From JAFDVN01 sp035758545 (lineage in GTDB: Bacteria > Acidobacteriota > Holophagae > Holophagales > Holophagaceae): DNA of 19,652 nucleotides. Shown here one piece after another: positions 1 to 9,423 of the stretch (its first letter is position 1; each line of letters opens with the position of its first letter). The notes below the pieces were generated by a model, which had not been told where the DNA came from, did not search any database, and was given only the letters and a program-made list of their open reading frames with translations. The translations under genes were made by a program, and so were the position numbers. The stretch lies in assembly GCA_035758545.1 (NCBI GenBank), contig DASTWQ010000132.1, positions 1-19,652 on the forward strand. Direction: 5' to 3'.

Positions 1-2
1 AT

Positions 3-2393
3 CCGATCCTGCAGGACGAGTCCCCCAAGCTGCCGGAGGTGCTGCCGGTCCTGCCCCTCCGCGACGTGGTGGTCTACCCCTACGTCATCCAGCCCCTGTC
101 CGTGAGCCGGGACATCTCCATCCGCGCCATCGACACGGCGCTGGTGGAGAGCCGCCTGGTCCTGCTGGTGGCCCAGAAGCAGGTGGAGGTGGACAACCCC
201 GGGCCCGATGACCTGTTCCGGGTGGGCACCGCGGCCCTCGTCATGCGGGTGCTGAAGCTGCCGGACGGCCGCGTGAGGGCCCTGGTGCAGGGCGTGCAGC
301 GGGTGCGCATCGAGTACTTCACCGAGACCGAGGGGCTCTTCAAGGCCCGGGTGGAGCCCCTGGCGGAGCCCGAGGCTCCCGCGGGCGTGGAGACGGACGC
401 CCTCATCCGCAGCGTGAAGCAGAGCCTGGAGAAGGCCACGACCCTCGGCAAGAGCCTGCCCCAGGAGGTGCTGGCCATCGCCGGCAACTTGGACAACCCG
501 GGCCGCCTGGCGGACCTGGTGGCCTCCAACCTGGACCTCAAGCTGGCCCAGAACCAGGAGACCCTCGAGATCGCCGACCCCATGGTGCGGCTCCGCAAGG
601 TCCATGAGCTCCTGCTGCGGGAGATCGAGCTGCTGGAGGTCCAGCAGAAGATCACCCTCGAAGCCCGCGGCGAGATGGACAAGAGCCAGCGGGAGTACTA
701 CCTCCGCCAGCAGCTCAAGGCCATCCAGCAGGAGCTGGGGGAAGGCTCCGAATTGACGGAGGAGATCCAGGGCTTCCGGGACAAGCTCGCCAAGCTGAAA
801 GTGCCCGAGGAAGTGATGACGGAGATCGAGCGCCAGCTCAAGAAGCTGGAGCGCATGCATCCGGACTCCTCCGAGACCGCCGTGACCCGCACCTACCTGG
901 AGTGGATGACGGAACTGCCCTGGGGCCTCACCACCGAGGACGACCTGAACCTCCGGAAGGCCAAGAAGATCCTCGACGAGGACCACCACGGCCTTGCGAA
1001 GATCAAGGACCGGATCCTGGAATTCCTGGCGGTGCGCAAGCTCAAGCCGGACCAGCAGGGGACGATTCTCTGTTTCGTGGGCCCGCCGGGCGTGGGCAAG
1101 ACGAGCCTGGGCCGGAGCATCGCCCGGGCCCTGGGCCGCAAGTTCGCCCGCATCTCCCTGGGCGGCGTCCACGACGAGAGCGAGATCCGCGGCCACCGGC
1201 GCACCTACGTGGGGGCCATGCCCGGCCGCATCGTGCAGGCCCTGCACCAGGCCAAGACCCAGAACCCCGTCATCATGCTGGACGAGGTGGACAAGATCGG
1301 CCGGGACCTCCGCGGCGATCCGAGCGCGGCCCTCCTGGAGGTGCTGGACCCCGAGCAGAACACCGCCTTCCGGGACCACTACCTGAACGTGCCCCTGGAC
1401 CTGTCCCAGGTGCTCTTCCTGGCCAATGCCAATGAGCTGGAGCCCGTGCACCCGGCCTTCCGGGACCGCATGGAGATCATCTTCCTCTCCAGCTACACCC
1501 TGGAGGAGAAGCACGCCATCGCCGAGAGCCACCTGATCCCGCGGCAGATGGAGAAGCACGGCCTCCTGGCCAAGCACCTCGCCTTCTCCGAGAAGGGTGT
1601 GCGGGGCATCATCACCGGCTACACCAGGGAGGCGGGCCTCCGCCAGTTGGAACGGGAGATCGGCGCCGTCTGCCGCAAGATCGCCCGCGCGGTGGCGGAC
1701 GGCTCCTGGAAGTCCAAGGTCACCCTCTCGGACAAGAACGTCCAGACCTACCTCGGGCCGTTGAAGTTCATCCCCGACGAGCGGCTCCAGAAGGCCCGGG
1801 TGGGCGTGGTGACGGGCCTGGCCTGGACCTCCACCGGCGGCGAGGTGCTCTTCGTGGAGACTCTCTCCATGCCGGGGAAGGGCGGGCTGCTGCTCACGGG
1901 CCAGCTGGGTGACGTGATGAAGGAGAGCGCCCAGGCGGCCCTGAGCTACATCCGCTCGCGCTCCGAGGCCTTCGGCATCGATCCCGAGGTCTTCCAGAAG
2001 CGGGACCTCCACATCCACTTCCCCGAGGGGGCCATCCCCAAGGATGGACCCAGCGCCGGCCTGGCCATGGCCTCGGCCCTGCTCAGCACCCTCACGGGGA
2101 TTCCCATCAAGCACACCGTGGCCATGACCGGCGAGATCGACCTGCGGGGGGATGCGCTGGCCATCGGCGGCCTCAAGGAGAAGAGCCTCGCGGCCCTGCG
2201 CCTGGGCATCCACGACATCGTGATCCCCCATGCCAACCTGAAGGATCTGGAGGAGATCGAGCCCGCCGTCCGCAAGCACCTCCGCTTCCATCCCGTGCGG
2301 CACGTGGAGGAGGTCTTCGAGCTGGCCCTGGAAGGCTGGGTCCGGCCCGAGAAGCGGAAGGCGACCAAGGTCGCCAAGAAGTCCAAAAAATAA
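3..2393 (+). CDS. lon: ATP-dependent protease La (Lon), 5' end cut
   Basis: Lon is a cytoplasmic homo-oligomeric AAA+ serine protease that unfolds and degrades damaged and regulatory proteins. The frame is open to the left window edge. A GTG at 39 could start it, but the twelve preceding codons are in frame and the family usually has a short lead before the VLPLRDVVVYP motif, so the true start is probably just upstream. Counting from 39, the N-terminal substrate-binding LON domain covers about 1-200 and a helical region about 200-300. Walker A is GPPGVGKT (348-355) and Walker B VIMLDEVDKI (411-420). The protease domain has PKDGPSAG with catalytic Ser672 and GGLKEK with Lys715, spaced as in E. 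coli. The C-terminus ends in a lysine-rich tail. All catalytic residues are present. It is followed by ftsY on the same strand. Confidence 0.97.
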   Translation, partial: PILQDESPKLPEVLPVLPLRDVVVYPYVIQPLSVSRDISIRAIDTALVESRLVLLVAQKQVEVDNPGPDDLFRVGTAALVMRVLKLPDGRVRALVQGVQRVRIEYFTETEGLFKARVEPLAEPEAPAGVETDALIRSVKQSLEKATTLGKSLPQEVLAIAGNLDNPGRLADLVASNLDLKLAQNQETLEIADPMVRLRKVHELLLREIELLEVQQKITLEARGEMDKSQREYYLRQQLKAIQQELGEGSELTEEIQGFRDKLAKLKVPEEVMTEIERQLKKLERMHPDSSETAVTRTYLEWMTELPWGLTTEDDLNLRKAKKILDEDHHGLAKIKDRILEFLAVRKLKPDQQGTILCFVGPPGVGKTSLGRSIARALGRKFARISLGGVHDESEIRGHRRTYVGAMPGRIVQALHQAKTQNPVIMLDEVDKIGRDLRGDPSAALLEVLDPEQNTAFRDHYLNVPLDLSQVLFLANANELEPVHPAFRDRMEIIFLSSYTLEEKHAIAESHLIPRQMEKHGLLAKHLAFSEKGVRGIITGYTREAGLRQLEREIGAVCRKIARAVADGSWKSKVTLSDKNVQTYLGPLKFIPDERLQKARVGVVTGLAWTSTGGEVLFVETLSMPGKGGLLLTGQLGDVMKESAQAALSYIRSRSEAFGIDPEVFQKRDLHIHFPEGAIPKDGPSAGLAMASALLSTLTGIPIKHTVAMTGEIDLRGDALAIGGLKEKSLAALRLGIHDIVIPHANLKDLEEIEPAVRKHLRFHPVRHVEEVFELALEGWVRPEKRKATKVAKKSKK

Positions 2394-2416
2394 ATCATTT
2401 CAATCTTTGCAAACCA

Positions 2417-2432
2417 TGTTCCACGTGGAAAT
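2417..2432. other. parS-like ParB-binding site in the lon-ftsY gap
   Basis: TGTTCCACGTGGAAAT matches the palindromic parS form TGTTCCACGTGGAACA at 14 of 16 positions, and the central TTCCACGTGGAA is a perfect 12 bp palindrome. It lies in the 51 bp non-coding gap after lon. Two further related sites occur at 10133 and 18846, which makes chance unlikely. ParB binding is inferred from the motif alone. A regulatory palindrome for ftsY is the alternative. Confidence 0.6.
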
Positions 2433-2444
2433 CCCGGAGTCGGC

Positions 2445-3356
2445 TTGGCGGTGCTCGGCGGCCTGATCAGCAAGTTCAAGCAGGGTCTGAAGCGGACCCA
2501 GGAGACGGTCCTGCGCCCCCTGGGACACCTGCTGGGGCTTCGGAAGCTGGACGAGGCCCAGCTGGAGGCACTGGAGGACCTGCTGCTCCAGGCGGACCTG
2601 GGGGTCCACGCGGTCACCCGGCTCATGGACCGCCTGCGTTCGGAGCTGAAGCGCCAGGGCGAGGTGGATGCCAAGGCCCTCCTGCGGGAGGAGCTGCTCC
2701 GCATGGTCCGCGAGCAGCCGGCCCGGCCCTTCACCCCGGAGGGCACCCAGGTGGTGCTCCTGGTGGGGGTCAACGGCGTCGGCAAGACCACGACGCTCGG
2801 CAAGCTGGCGGCCCACCTGAAGGGCCGGGGCGAGGAGGTCCTGGTGGTGGCCGGGGACACCTTCCGCGCCGCGGCCATCGACCAGCTGGAGGCCTGGGGC
2901 CAACGGGCGGGTGTGCCGGTGGTGCGGAACCAGATGGGCGGGGATCCCGCCGCCATCGCCTTCGACGGCGCCACCAGCGCCAAGGCCAAGGGCCTGCCCC
3001 GGGTGCTCATCGATACCGCCGGGCGGCTCCATACCAAGGACCACCTCATGAAGGAGCTGGACAAGATCCGGCGGAGCCTCCAGAAGGTGCTCCCGGGCGC
3101 GCCCCACCGGGTGCTGCTGGTGCTGGACGCAACCACCGGCCAGAACGGCCTGCAGCAGGCGGAGGCCTTCAAGCAGGCCGCCGGCGTGACGGATCTGGTG
3201 CTGACCAAACTGGACGGCAGCGCCCGGGGCGGGGTGGTGGTGCCCATCCTGGAGCGCCTGAAGCTGCCCATCTCCTTCGTGGGCGTGGGCGAGGGCGTGG
3301 ACGACCTCATCCCCTTCGATCCCGAGGCCTTCGTGGACGGGCTGCTGGATGCCTGA
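2445..3356 (+). CDS. ftsY: Signal recognition particle receptor FtsY
   Basis: FtsY is the SRP receptor GTPase. It docks Ffh-ribosome complexes at the inner membrane for co-translational insertion. The protein is 303 aa, close to the minimal NG form, and lacks the long acidic A domain of E. coli FtsY. A helical N domain covers about 1-95. The G domain has GVNGVGKTTT (108-117), DTFRAAA (138-144), DTAGR (190-194), TKLD (254-257) and the closing GVGEGVDDLIPF segment. The start is a TTG preceded by GGAG at 2436-2439 with a 5 base spacer. A GTG at 2451 is an alternative two codons later. The last 8 bases overlap the start of ribD, so the two are probably translated together. YidC, its functional partner in membrane insertion, is encoded in the divergent block. 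Confidence 0.96.
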   Translation: MAVLGGLISKFKQGLKRTQETVLRPLGHLLGLRKLDEAQLEALEDLLLQADLGVHAVTRLMDRLRSELKRQGEVDAKALLREELLRMVREQPARPFTPEGTQVVLLVGVNGVGKTTTLGKLAAHLKGRGEEVLVVAGDTFRAAAIDQLEAWGQRAGVPVVRNQMGGDPAAIAFDGATSAKAKGLPRVLIDTAGRLHTKDHLMKELDKIRRSLQKVLPGAPHRVLLVLDATTGQNGLQQAEAFKQAAGVTDLVLTKLDGSARGGVVVPILERLKLPISFVGVGEGVDDLIPFDPEAFVDGLLDA

Positions 3357-4491
3357 TCTGGGCCCGGCCCTGGCCTGGGAGCTCGCCACCGGCGGGCCCT
3401 GGCCGGACCCGGCGGCCCTCGACGGCGACGCTCGCTACATGGCCCTGGCCCTCCGAGAGGGGCTCCAGGGTGTGGGGCTCTCCAGCCCGAACCCCCCCGT
3501 GGGCTGCCTCCTGGTGCGGGACGGGCGGGTCCTCGGCCAGGGTGCCCACACCCGGGCCGGGGATCCCCACGGGGAGATCATGGCCCTCCGGGACGCCGAG
3601 GCCCGGGGAGAGGATCCCAGGGGCGCCACGGCCTACATCACCCTGGAGCCCTGCTGCCATCACGGCCGCACGCCCCCTTGCACGGACGCCCTCCTGCGGG
3701 CGGGCATCGCCCGGGTGGTCGTCGGCGTGCGGGACCCCAATCCCCGGGTGGATGGGGGCGGTCTCGCCATCCTCAAGGCCCAGGGCCTGGCCGTGGCCGA
3801 GGGGGTGCTGGGGGAGGCCTGCGCGCGCTTCCACGCCCCCTTCTTCAAGCTGATCCGGACCGGACTGCCCTGGGTGACCTTGAAGCTGGCCCTGGGCTCT
3901 GACGGGGCCCTCGGCCTCCCGGGTCAGCGGGTCCAGGTCACCCCACCGGAGGTCCAGGCCCTGGCCCACGCCCTCCGCCGCGCTTCCGAGGCCCTTGTCG
4001 TGGGGCAGGGGACCATCGCCGCAGACGATCCGCAGCTCACGGACCGGTGGCCCGGCCCGGTGCCCGCCCACCGCACCTTCTGGCGGGTGGTGCTGGACAG
4101 CCAGGGCCGGCTCGGTGCGGACCATCGGGTCTGGCAGCCGGTCCAAGGCCAGCCCGTCCTCCGGGCCCTGACCGGGGAGGCCGCGCCGCTCCGCGGGGTG
4201 GAGGACCTCCACCTGCCACCGGGCCCAGGGGGTTGCAGCCTGCGACACCTGTTGCACGAACTGGGGGCGAAGGGCGTCGGCCGCGTGCTGGTGGAGGGCG
4301 GCGGCCGGGTGGCCCAGGCCTTCCTGGAGGAGGGCCTCGCGGACGTGTTCCATCGCTTCACCGCCGAGGCTCCCGCCGGCGGCCCGGCCCTGGCGCTCCG
4401 GCTCCCGCCGGCCTGGCGGATCCGCAGCACGGCCACCTTCCCTGGAGGGCGATGGGATGTGCTCGACGCCCTTGGCACAGCCCTTGATTAG
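3349..4491 (+). CDS. ribD: Bifunctional riboflavin deaminase/reductase RibD
   Basis: RibD catalyses two successive riboflavin steps: deamination of the pyrimidine ring, then NADPH-dependent reduction of the ribosyl side chain. The 380 aa protein has an N-terminal zinc deaminase domain with the HGE motif (His74, Glu76) and PCCHHGRTPPC (zinc Cys102 and Cys111). A C-terminal reductase domain follows from about 165, ending with the VEGGG motif at 315-319. About 25 residues precede the point where typical RibD sequences begin (DARYMALAL), so a somewhat later start cannot be excluded. The ATG used here overlaps the ftsY stop by 8 bases, consistent with coupling. The reductase entry motif reads LALGSDGALG and is less conserved than the usual SLDG-type sequence. 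No other riboflavin gene is in the window. Confidence 0.94.
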   Translation: MPDLGPALAWELATGGPWPDPAALDGDARYMALALREGLQGVGLSSPNPPVGCLLVRDGRVLGQGAHTRAGDPHGEIMALRDAEARGEDPRGATAYITLEPCCHHGRTPPCTDALLRAGIARVVVGVRDPNPRVDGGGLAILKAQGLAVAEGVLGEACARFHAPFFKLIRTGLPWVTLKLALGSDGALGLPGQRVQVTPPEVQALAHALRRASEALVVGQGTIAADDPQLTDRWPGPVPAHRTFWRVVLDSQGRLGADHRVWQPVQGQPVLRALTGEAAPLRGVEDLHLPPGPGGCSLRHLLHELGAKGVGRVLVEGGGRVAQAFLEEGLADVFHRFTAEAPAGGPALALRLPPAWRIRSTATFPGGRWDVLDALGTALD

Positions 4492-4516
4492 GTCCCACCC
4501 TACGCTCGGAGTCCCC

Positions 4517-6175
4517 ATGTCTCGCCTCCCCTTCCTGCTCTCCGCCCTGGCGCTCGGCCTGCTGACGGGCTGCACCTCCAGCGCCGGCCTGGGCGGGGGG
4601 GGCAACGATGCCCTCGTCTCGGTCCAGGCGACCTACCAGAAGGAGGTCCTCGCTCCCAATGGGACCCACGGCACGAGCACCCTCCCCGCCCGGTACTGCT
4701 ACGTGGAGTTCCGCGACGCGTCCAGCAACGCGGTGGTGGGGGACAGCGGCTACCTGGATGGCTCCGGCCAGGGCACCTTCCGAGTCCCTGCCGGCAGCTC
4801 CGTCTACGCCCGGGTGGTGGCGGACTGGGCCGTGCCCGGGACCAGCGCCGGCGCCCCGGACGTGATGCGGGGCTTCACGGTGAACGCGCCCTACGGGACG
4901 GACTTCAACAGTACCGTGGACTGGTCCGTCACCAGCGCCACGTTCACCGCCTCCAACGGCAGCCTGGCGGTCCAGGCCCTGGATGACAGCAGCCACATCG
5001 CCGGCGCCTTCGCCATCGCGGACCAGGGGGTCACCTTCGCCCTGGGCCTGCGCAACGTCGCCCCGACCGCGACCCTCCCTTCCGTGGCCATGTACTGGTC
5101 CACGAGCACCAATCCCGCGGACCAGGCCCGGGCCTATCCCACGGCGGTCTACAGTGGAGCCAACCTCGTCACCGTCGGCGGGCGGGCCCTGTTCGAAGCC
5201 TCGGTCTTCGGCAATCCCAGCCATGCCGCCAATACGGAAGAGGATCAGTGGGACGACGGCACCCTGGGGGAGACCTACGCCCACCTGCTCTTCGCCCCCA
5301 ACAGCTACAAGGCCGACGGCAGCTCCAGCCTCTCCTGGCTCCGCGCCGACACTGAGAACGTGGCCTTCCTCAGCCTCGCCGGCCCCTCCGAGCCCTCCCA
5401 GGCCTTCGTGGCCGGCTTCTCGGACTTCCTCTCCGCGGCCTTCCGCAACGACCCGCGGATCCTGGACAGCTATTTCGACGCCGGGGGGGTCCTCCGGGTC
5501 CAGGACGAGGACCTCTCGGTGCCTGACAACACCCTGGGCGAGTTCTCCCGGCTGGGCGTGGCGGGCAGCCTCTGGTCCATGTGGCAGGGGGCCCTGGGCG
5601 GCGGTTCCGCGGGCCTGCAGACCCTCTTCCAGGAGGCCTCCGCCGGTCCGCGGCCGACCCTGGACTTCGTCGGGGACTACCTGGGGGCCCCTCTGGGCTG
5701 CTACCCCACCTACCTCGTGGGCCTCCGGGCGGACACCGGCTCGGCCTGGAACTCCTGTCTTCCGGCCCTGAGCGCCTGGGGGGTCTCCAACCCCACCTCC
5801 CTCTACTTCAGCGGGACGACCCTGTGGACCAACGAGCCCGGCTCCTTCTCCATCTCTGGCTCCCTGACCCTCCCCGCCACCCCGGCTGAGCTCTCGCGCT
5901 GCTACGACCGGGCCGGCGCCGCCCTCTACCGGTTCACCCAGGGTTCCACCGCCACCCGCACCATCACCCTGACCCCCTCTGGCCAGGACATGGAGCTGGA
6001 TCTCATCGGGCCCAATGGACCGGTGGCCTTCTCCTATGCGAGTCCCTTCGGCCTGGCCCGGACCCTCACGCCGACCCTCAGCCCCGGGGACTACGTCATC
6101 CGGGTCCGGGCCAACCCGGACAACACCCTCAGCCGCACGGCGGGCACCTACAGCTACAGCCTCAGCCTGAACTGA
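4517..6175 (+). CDS. Secreted lipoprotein of unknown function
   Basis: I do not recognise this 552 aa protein. The start at 4517 is chosen because GGAG lies 5 bases upstream and because it gives a clean lipoprotein signal: MSR, a hydrophobic stretch, then LLTGC with lipidated Cys19. An earlier in-frame start at 4457 would bury this signal. A Ser/Gly-rich linker (20-29) follows. Then comes a Thr/Ser/Val-rich region likely to be beta-sandwich (32-200), a helix-containing middle (about 240-375), a section with Cys395 and Cys414, and a C-terminal beta domain (about 463-552). The last resembles the bacterial pre-peptidase C-terminal (PPC) fold, with PNGPVAF and LSPGDYVIRV. No HExxH or serine-protease motif is visible. 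The residue after Cys19 is Thr, so there is no Asp inner-membrane retention signal and outer-membrane sorting is expected. It starts 25 bp after ribD and converges on thiS. Confidence 0.8.
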   Translation: MSRLPFLLSALALGLLTGCTSSAGLGGGGNDALVSVQATYQKEVLAPNGTHGTSTLPARYCYVEFRDASSNAVVGDSGYLDGSGQGTFRVPAGSSVYARVVADWAVPGTSAGAPDVMRGFTVNAPYGTDFNSTVDWSVTSATFTASNGSLAVQALDDSSHIAGAFAIADQGVTFALGLRNVAPTATLPSVAMYWSTSTNPADQARAYPTAVYSGANLVTVGGRALFEASVFGNPSHAANTEEDQWDDGTLGETYAHLLFAPNSYKADGSSSLSWLRADTENVAFLSLAGPSEPSQAFVAGFSDFLSAAFRNDPRILDSYFDAGGVLRVQDEDLSVPDNTLGEFSRLGVAGSLWSMWQGALGGGSAGLQTLFQEASAGPRPTLDFVGDYLGAPLGCYPTYLVGLRADTGSAWNSCLPALSAWGVSNPTSLYFSGTTLWTNEPGSFSISGSLTLPATPAELSRCYDRAGAALYRFTQGSTATRTITLTPSGQDMELDLIGPNGPVAFSYASPFGLARTLTPTLSPGDYVIRVRANPDNTLSRTAGTYSYSLSLN

Positions 6176-6178
6176 GCC

Positions 6179-6379
6179 TCAGCCCCCGCCCACCAGGCGC
6201 ACGACCTCCAGGCGGTCGCCCTCCTTCAGGGGGGTGGCCGCCTGGTCCGCCTTCCGGACCACGGCCCCGTTGAGCTCGATGGCGGAACCGAAGGCCGGCA
6301 GGCCGAGCCAGGCCGCCAGATCCGCCACGGAGGCCAGGGCCGGGGTCTCCCGGAGCTGGCCGTTGAGGACCACCTTCAC
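6179..6379 (-). CDS. thiS: ThiS-family sulfur carrier protein
   Basis: This is a 66 aa ubiquitin-fold sulfur carrier. The family is adenylated and thiocarboxylated at its C-terminal glycine and donates sulfur, classically to thiazole synthase ThiG in thiamine synthesis. The sequence shows the typical AIELNGAVV strand, the LKEGDRLEVVRLV strand and the free C-terminal GGG. The start is a GTG at 6379 that overlaps the TGA of the upstream PLP-enzyme gene (GTGA), so translation is coupled. No thiG, thiF, thiE or thiO is nearby. The partner in the operon is a cystathionine gamma-synthase-type enzyme, so a role in homocysteine or cysteine sulfur transfer is possible. The family assignment is firm, but the pathway is not. 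Confidence 0.88.
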   Translation of the reverse strand: MKVVLNGQLRETPALASVADLAAWLGLPAFGSAIELNGAVVRKADQAATPLKEGDRLEVVRLVGGG

Positions 6380-7623
6380 GCCGGATCCCCCGCCTTCGGG
6401 CGGGTGCTGCCGGAGACCGCGTGCTCCCGCACCATGGCCTGGAAGCCCCGCTCCAGGTCCGCCCGGAGATCCGCGCCGTCCTCGATGCCGGCGGAGAACC
6501 GCAGGAGGCCGTTGGTGATCCCCAGCCGGGCCTTCACCTCTGCAGGGGTCCGCAGGTGGCTCATGGAGGCCGGGTGCTGGATGAGGCTCTCGACCCCGCC
6601 CAGGGAGACGCCCCGGGTGATGATCTCCAGGGCCTCGCAGAAGCGCCGCCCCGCCTCCAGGCCTCCGGCCAGCTCGAAGCTGAGCATGGCCCCGAAGCCC
6701 TTCTCCATCTGCCGGGCGGCGATCTCGTAACCCGGATGGTCCAGGAGGCCGGGGTAGTCCACCCGCGTGACCTGGGGCTGCCAGAGCAGCCACTGGGCCA
6801 GGCTCTGGGCGTTGTCCGAGGCCCGGCGGACCCGGAGGGCCAGGGTCTTCAGGCCCCGGTGCAGCAGCCAGGCGGCCATGGGATCCAAGGTGGGGCCGAG
6901 CACCTTGGCCACCTGCCAGCAGTCCACCACATGGGCCTCGGAGCCGGCGATGACGCCGGCGGTGAGGTCCGAGTGGCCCCCGAGGTACTTGGTGGCGCTG
7001 GAGAGGCTCAGGTCGAACCCGAACTGCAGGGGCCGGGTGTGGATGGGGCTGGCGAAGGTGTTGTCCGCCACCGTCAGGATGCCCCGGGACTGGCCCAGGG
7101 CCCCGATCGCCGCCAGGTCGGTGATGGCCAGGGTCGGATTGGAGGGGGTCTCCACCCAGATCATGCGGGTGGTGTCCCGGAGGGCCCCCTGCCACTCCTC
7201 CAGGTCGAGGGTGTTCTGGATCCAGGTGATGGCGAGGCCGTGCCGCTCCTCCCAGCGCCGGAGCAGCTGCTCGGTGCCGAGGTAGATGGCCGCCGGGGCG
7301 ACCACATGGTCCCCGGGCCGGAGCTTGGCCTCGAAGACCGTCGCGAAGGCGCTCATGCCGGAGCTGGTGACCAGGGCCCGATCCGCCCCTTCCAGGGCGG
7401 CGATGACGTCCTCCACCTCCGCGAAGTTGGGGTTGCCCCAGCGGGTGTAGAAGGTCGAGGGCTCCACGCTGGCCGCGAAGTCCGCGCCCTCCCGGTTCTC
7501 CCTCAGCTCGAAGACCGAGGTCTGGAAGATGGGCGTGGTGACGGCACGGGTGGGGTTGTGGCGCCGGCCGGCGTGGATGGCGGTCGTCGTGGGGCCCCAT
7601 TCGGGGCGCTTGGTGGGGCTCAT
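6376..7623 (-). CDS. Cys/Met-metabolism PLP enzyme, cystathionine gamma-synthase/lyase type
   Basis: This 415 aa fold-type I PLP enzyme belongs to the transsulfuration family, which handles gamma-replacement or elimination on homoserine esters or cystathionine. Visible motifs are AIHAG (15-19), YTRWGNPN (59-66), the cofactor phosphate loop SSGMS (87-91), Asp187 in ADNTF, and the Schiff-base Lys212 in SATKYLGGHSD. SLGGVESLIQHPASMSH (340-356) carries Glu345, a mark of the cystathionine synthase/lyase group. O-acetylhomoserine sulfhydrylases usually have SLGD there. Methionine gamma-lyase usually has Cys in the YGCT motif, but here the sequence is YLGT, which argues against that enzyme. The start at 7623 has GGAG about 7 bases upstream. 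The frame stays open further 5' only because it overlaps the zinc-ribbon gene. It is coupled to thiS. Substrate specificity (metB, metZ or cystathionine lyase) cannot be settled from sequence. Confidence 0.93.
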   Translation of the reverse strand: MSPTKRPEWGPTTTAIHAGRRHNPTRAVTTPIFQTSVFELRENREGADFAASVEPSTFYTRWGNPNFAEVEDVIAALEGADRALVTSSGMSAFATVFEAKLRPGDHVVAPAAIYLGTEQLLRRWEERHGLAITWIQNTLDLEEWQGALRDTTRMIWVETPSNPTLAITDLAAIGALGQSRGILTVADNTFASPIHTRPLQFGFDLSLSSATKYLGGHSDLTAGVIAGSEAHVVDCWQVAKVLGPTLDPMAAWLLHRGLKTLALRVRRASDNAQSLAQWLLWQPQVTRVDYPGLLDHPGYEIAARQMEKGFGAMLSFELAGGLEAGRRFCEALEIITRGVSLGGVESLIQHPASMSHLRTPAEVKARLGITNGLLRFSAGIEDGADLRADLERGFQAMVREHAVSGSTRPKAGDPA

Positions 7624-7654
7624 GGGGGCTCCGGAGGGCAGAACGAGGATAGCG

Positions 7655-7941
7655 TCAGCGCAGCCAGAAGATGCCGGCCAGGGCGAGAATGGCGATGACC
7701 AGGAGCACCACCACCCGCCAGGCGGTGGGACCCGTAGGCACCGGCTCGGCGAAGGCCGCGGGGTCCGAGAGCGCCGCCCGGGTGAGTTCGTCCTCCTCGA
7801 AGGGCAGGGGGGTGGCGCAGCTCGGGCAGAGGTAGCGCTCCCCGTCCGGGGGCGGGATGGCGTCGACCACCTTGGCGCCGCAGCGGGAGCAGAGCAGGCC
7901 CACACCGCTCACGTAAGCCTCCAGGGGCCGGGGCAGGTTCG

Positions 7942-7945
<4 letters not shown>
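7655..7945 (-). CDS. Small zinc-ribbon protein with C-terminal membrane anchor
   Basis: This 96 aa protein has two CxxC pairs, CSRC (Cys19, Cys22) and CPSC (Cys40, Cys43), spaced as a zinc ribbon. A short acidic linker and then one hydrophobic helix (about 76-95) at the extreme C-terminus follow. The ribbon would face the cytoplasm with a tail anchor. Its ATG overlaps the gatB stop as ATGA, and GAGGAG lies inside the end of gatB just upstream, so it is almost certainly translated in coupling with gatB. I do not recognise a named family. Similar small zinc-ribbon membrane proteins are widespread and mostly uncharacterised. The PLP-enzyme gene follows after 31 bp. Confidence 0.75.
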
Positions 7946-9396
<1,451 letters not shown>

Positions 9397-9423
9397 GGCG
9401 TCTCCAAAGGTCCAGTGTAGGGG

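Noticed and set aside
4457..4516. Upstream in-frame start extending the lipoprotein by 20 residues
   Set aside because: It would overlap the end of ribD and place a non-hydrophobic stretch before the signal peptide, while the ATG at 4517 has GGAG at proper spacing and a perfect lipobox.
3307..4605. Open frames on the - strand opposite ribD and the lipoprotein
   Set aside because: Pro/Gly/Arg-rich shadow translation. The + strand genes have motifs and signals that explain the region.
6172..6182. Small inverted repeat CTGAG-C-CTCAG at the convergent lipoprotein/thiS junction as a bidirectional terminator
   Set aside because: The loop is a single base and no T tract flanks it on either strand.
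7624..7905. N-terminal extension of the PLP enzyme to 7905
   Set aside because: The extension is antisense-free but overlaps the zinc-ribbon gene in another frame and has no family similarity. Alignment to the family begins at the Met at 7623.
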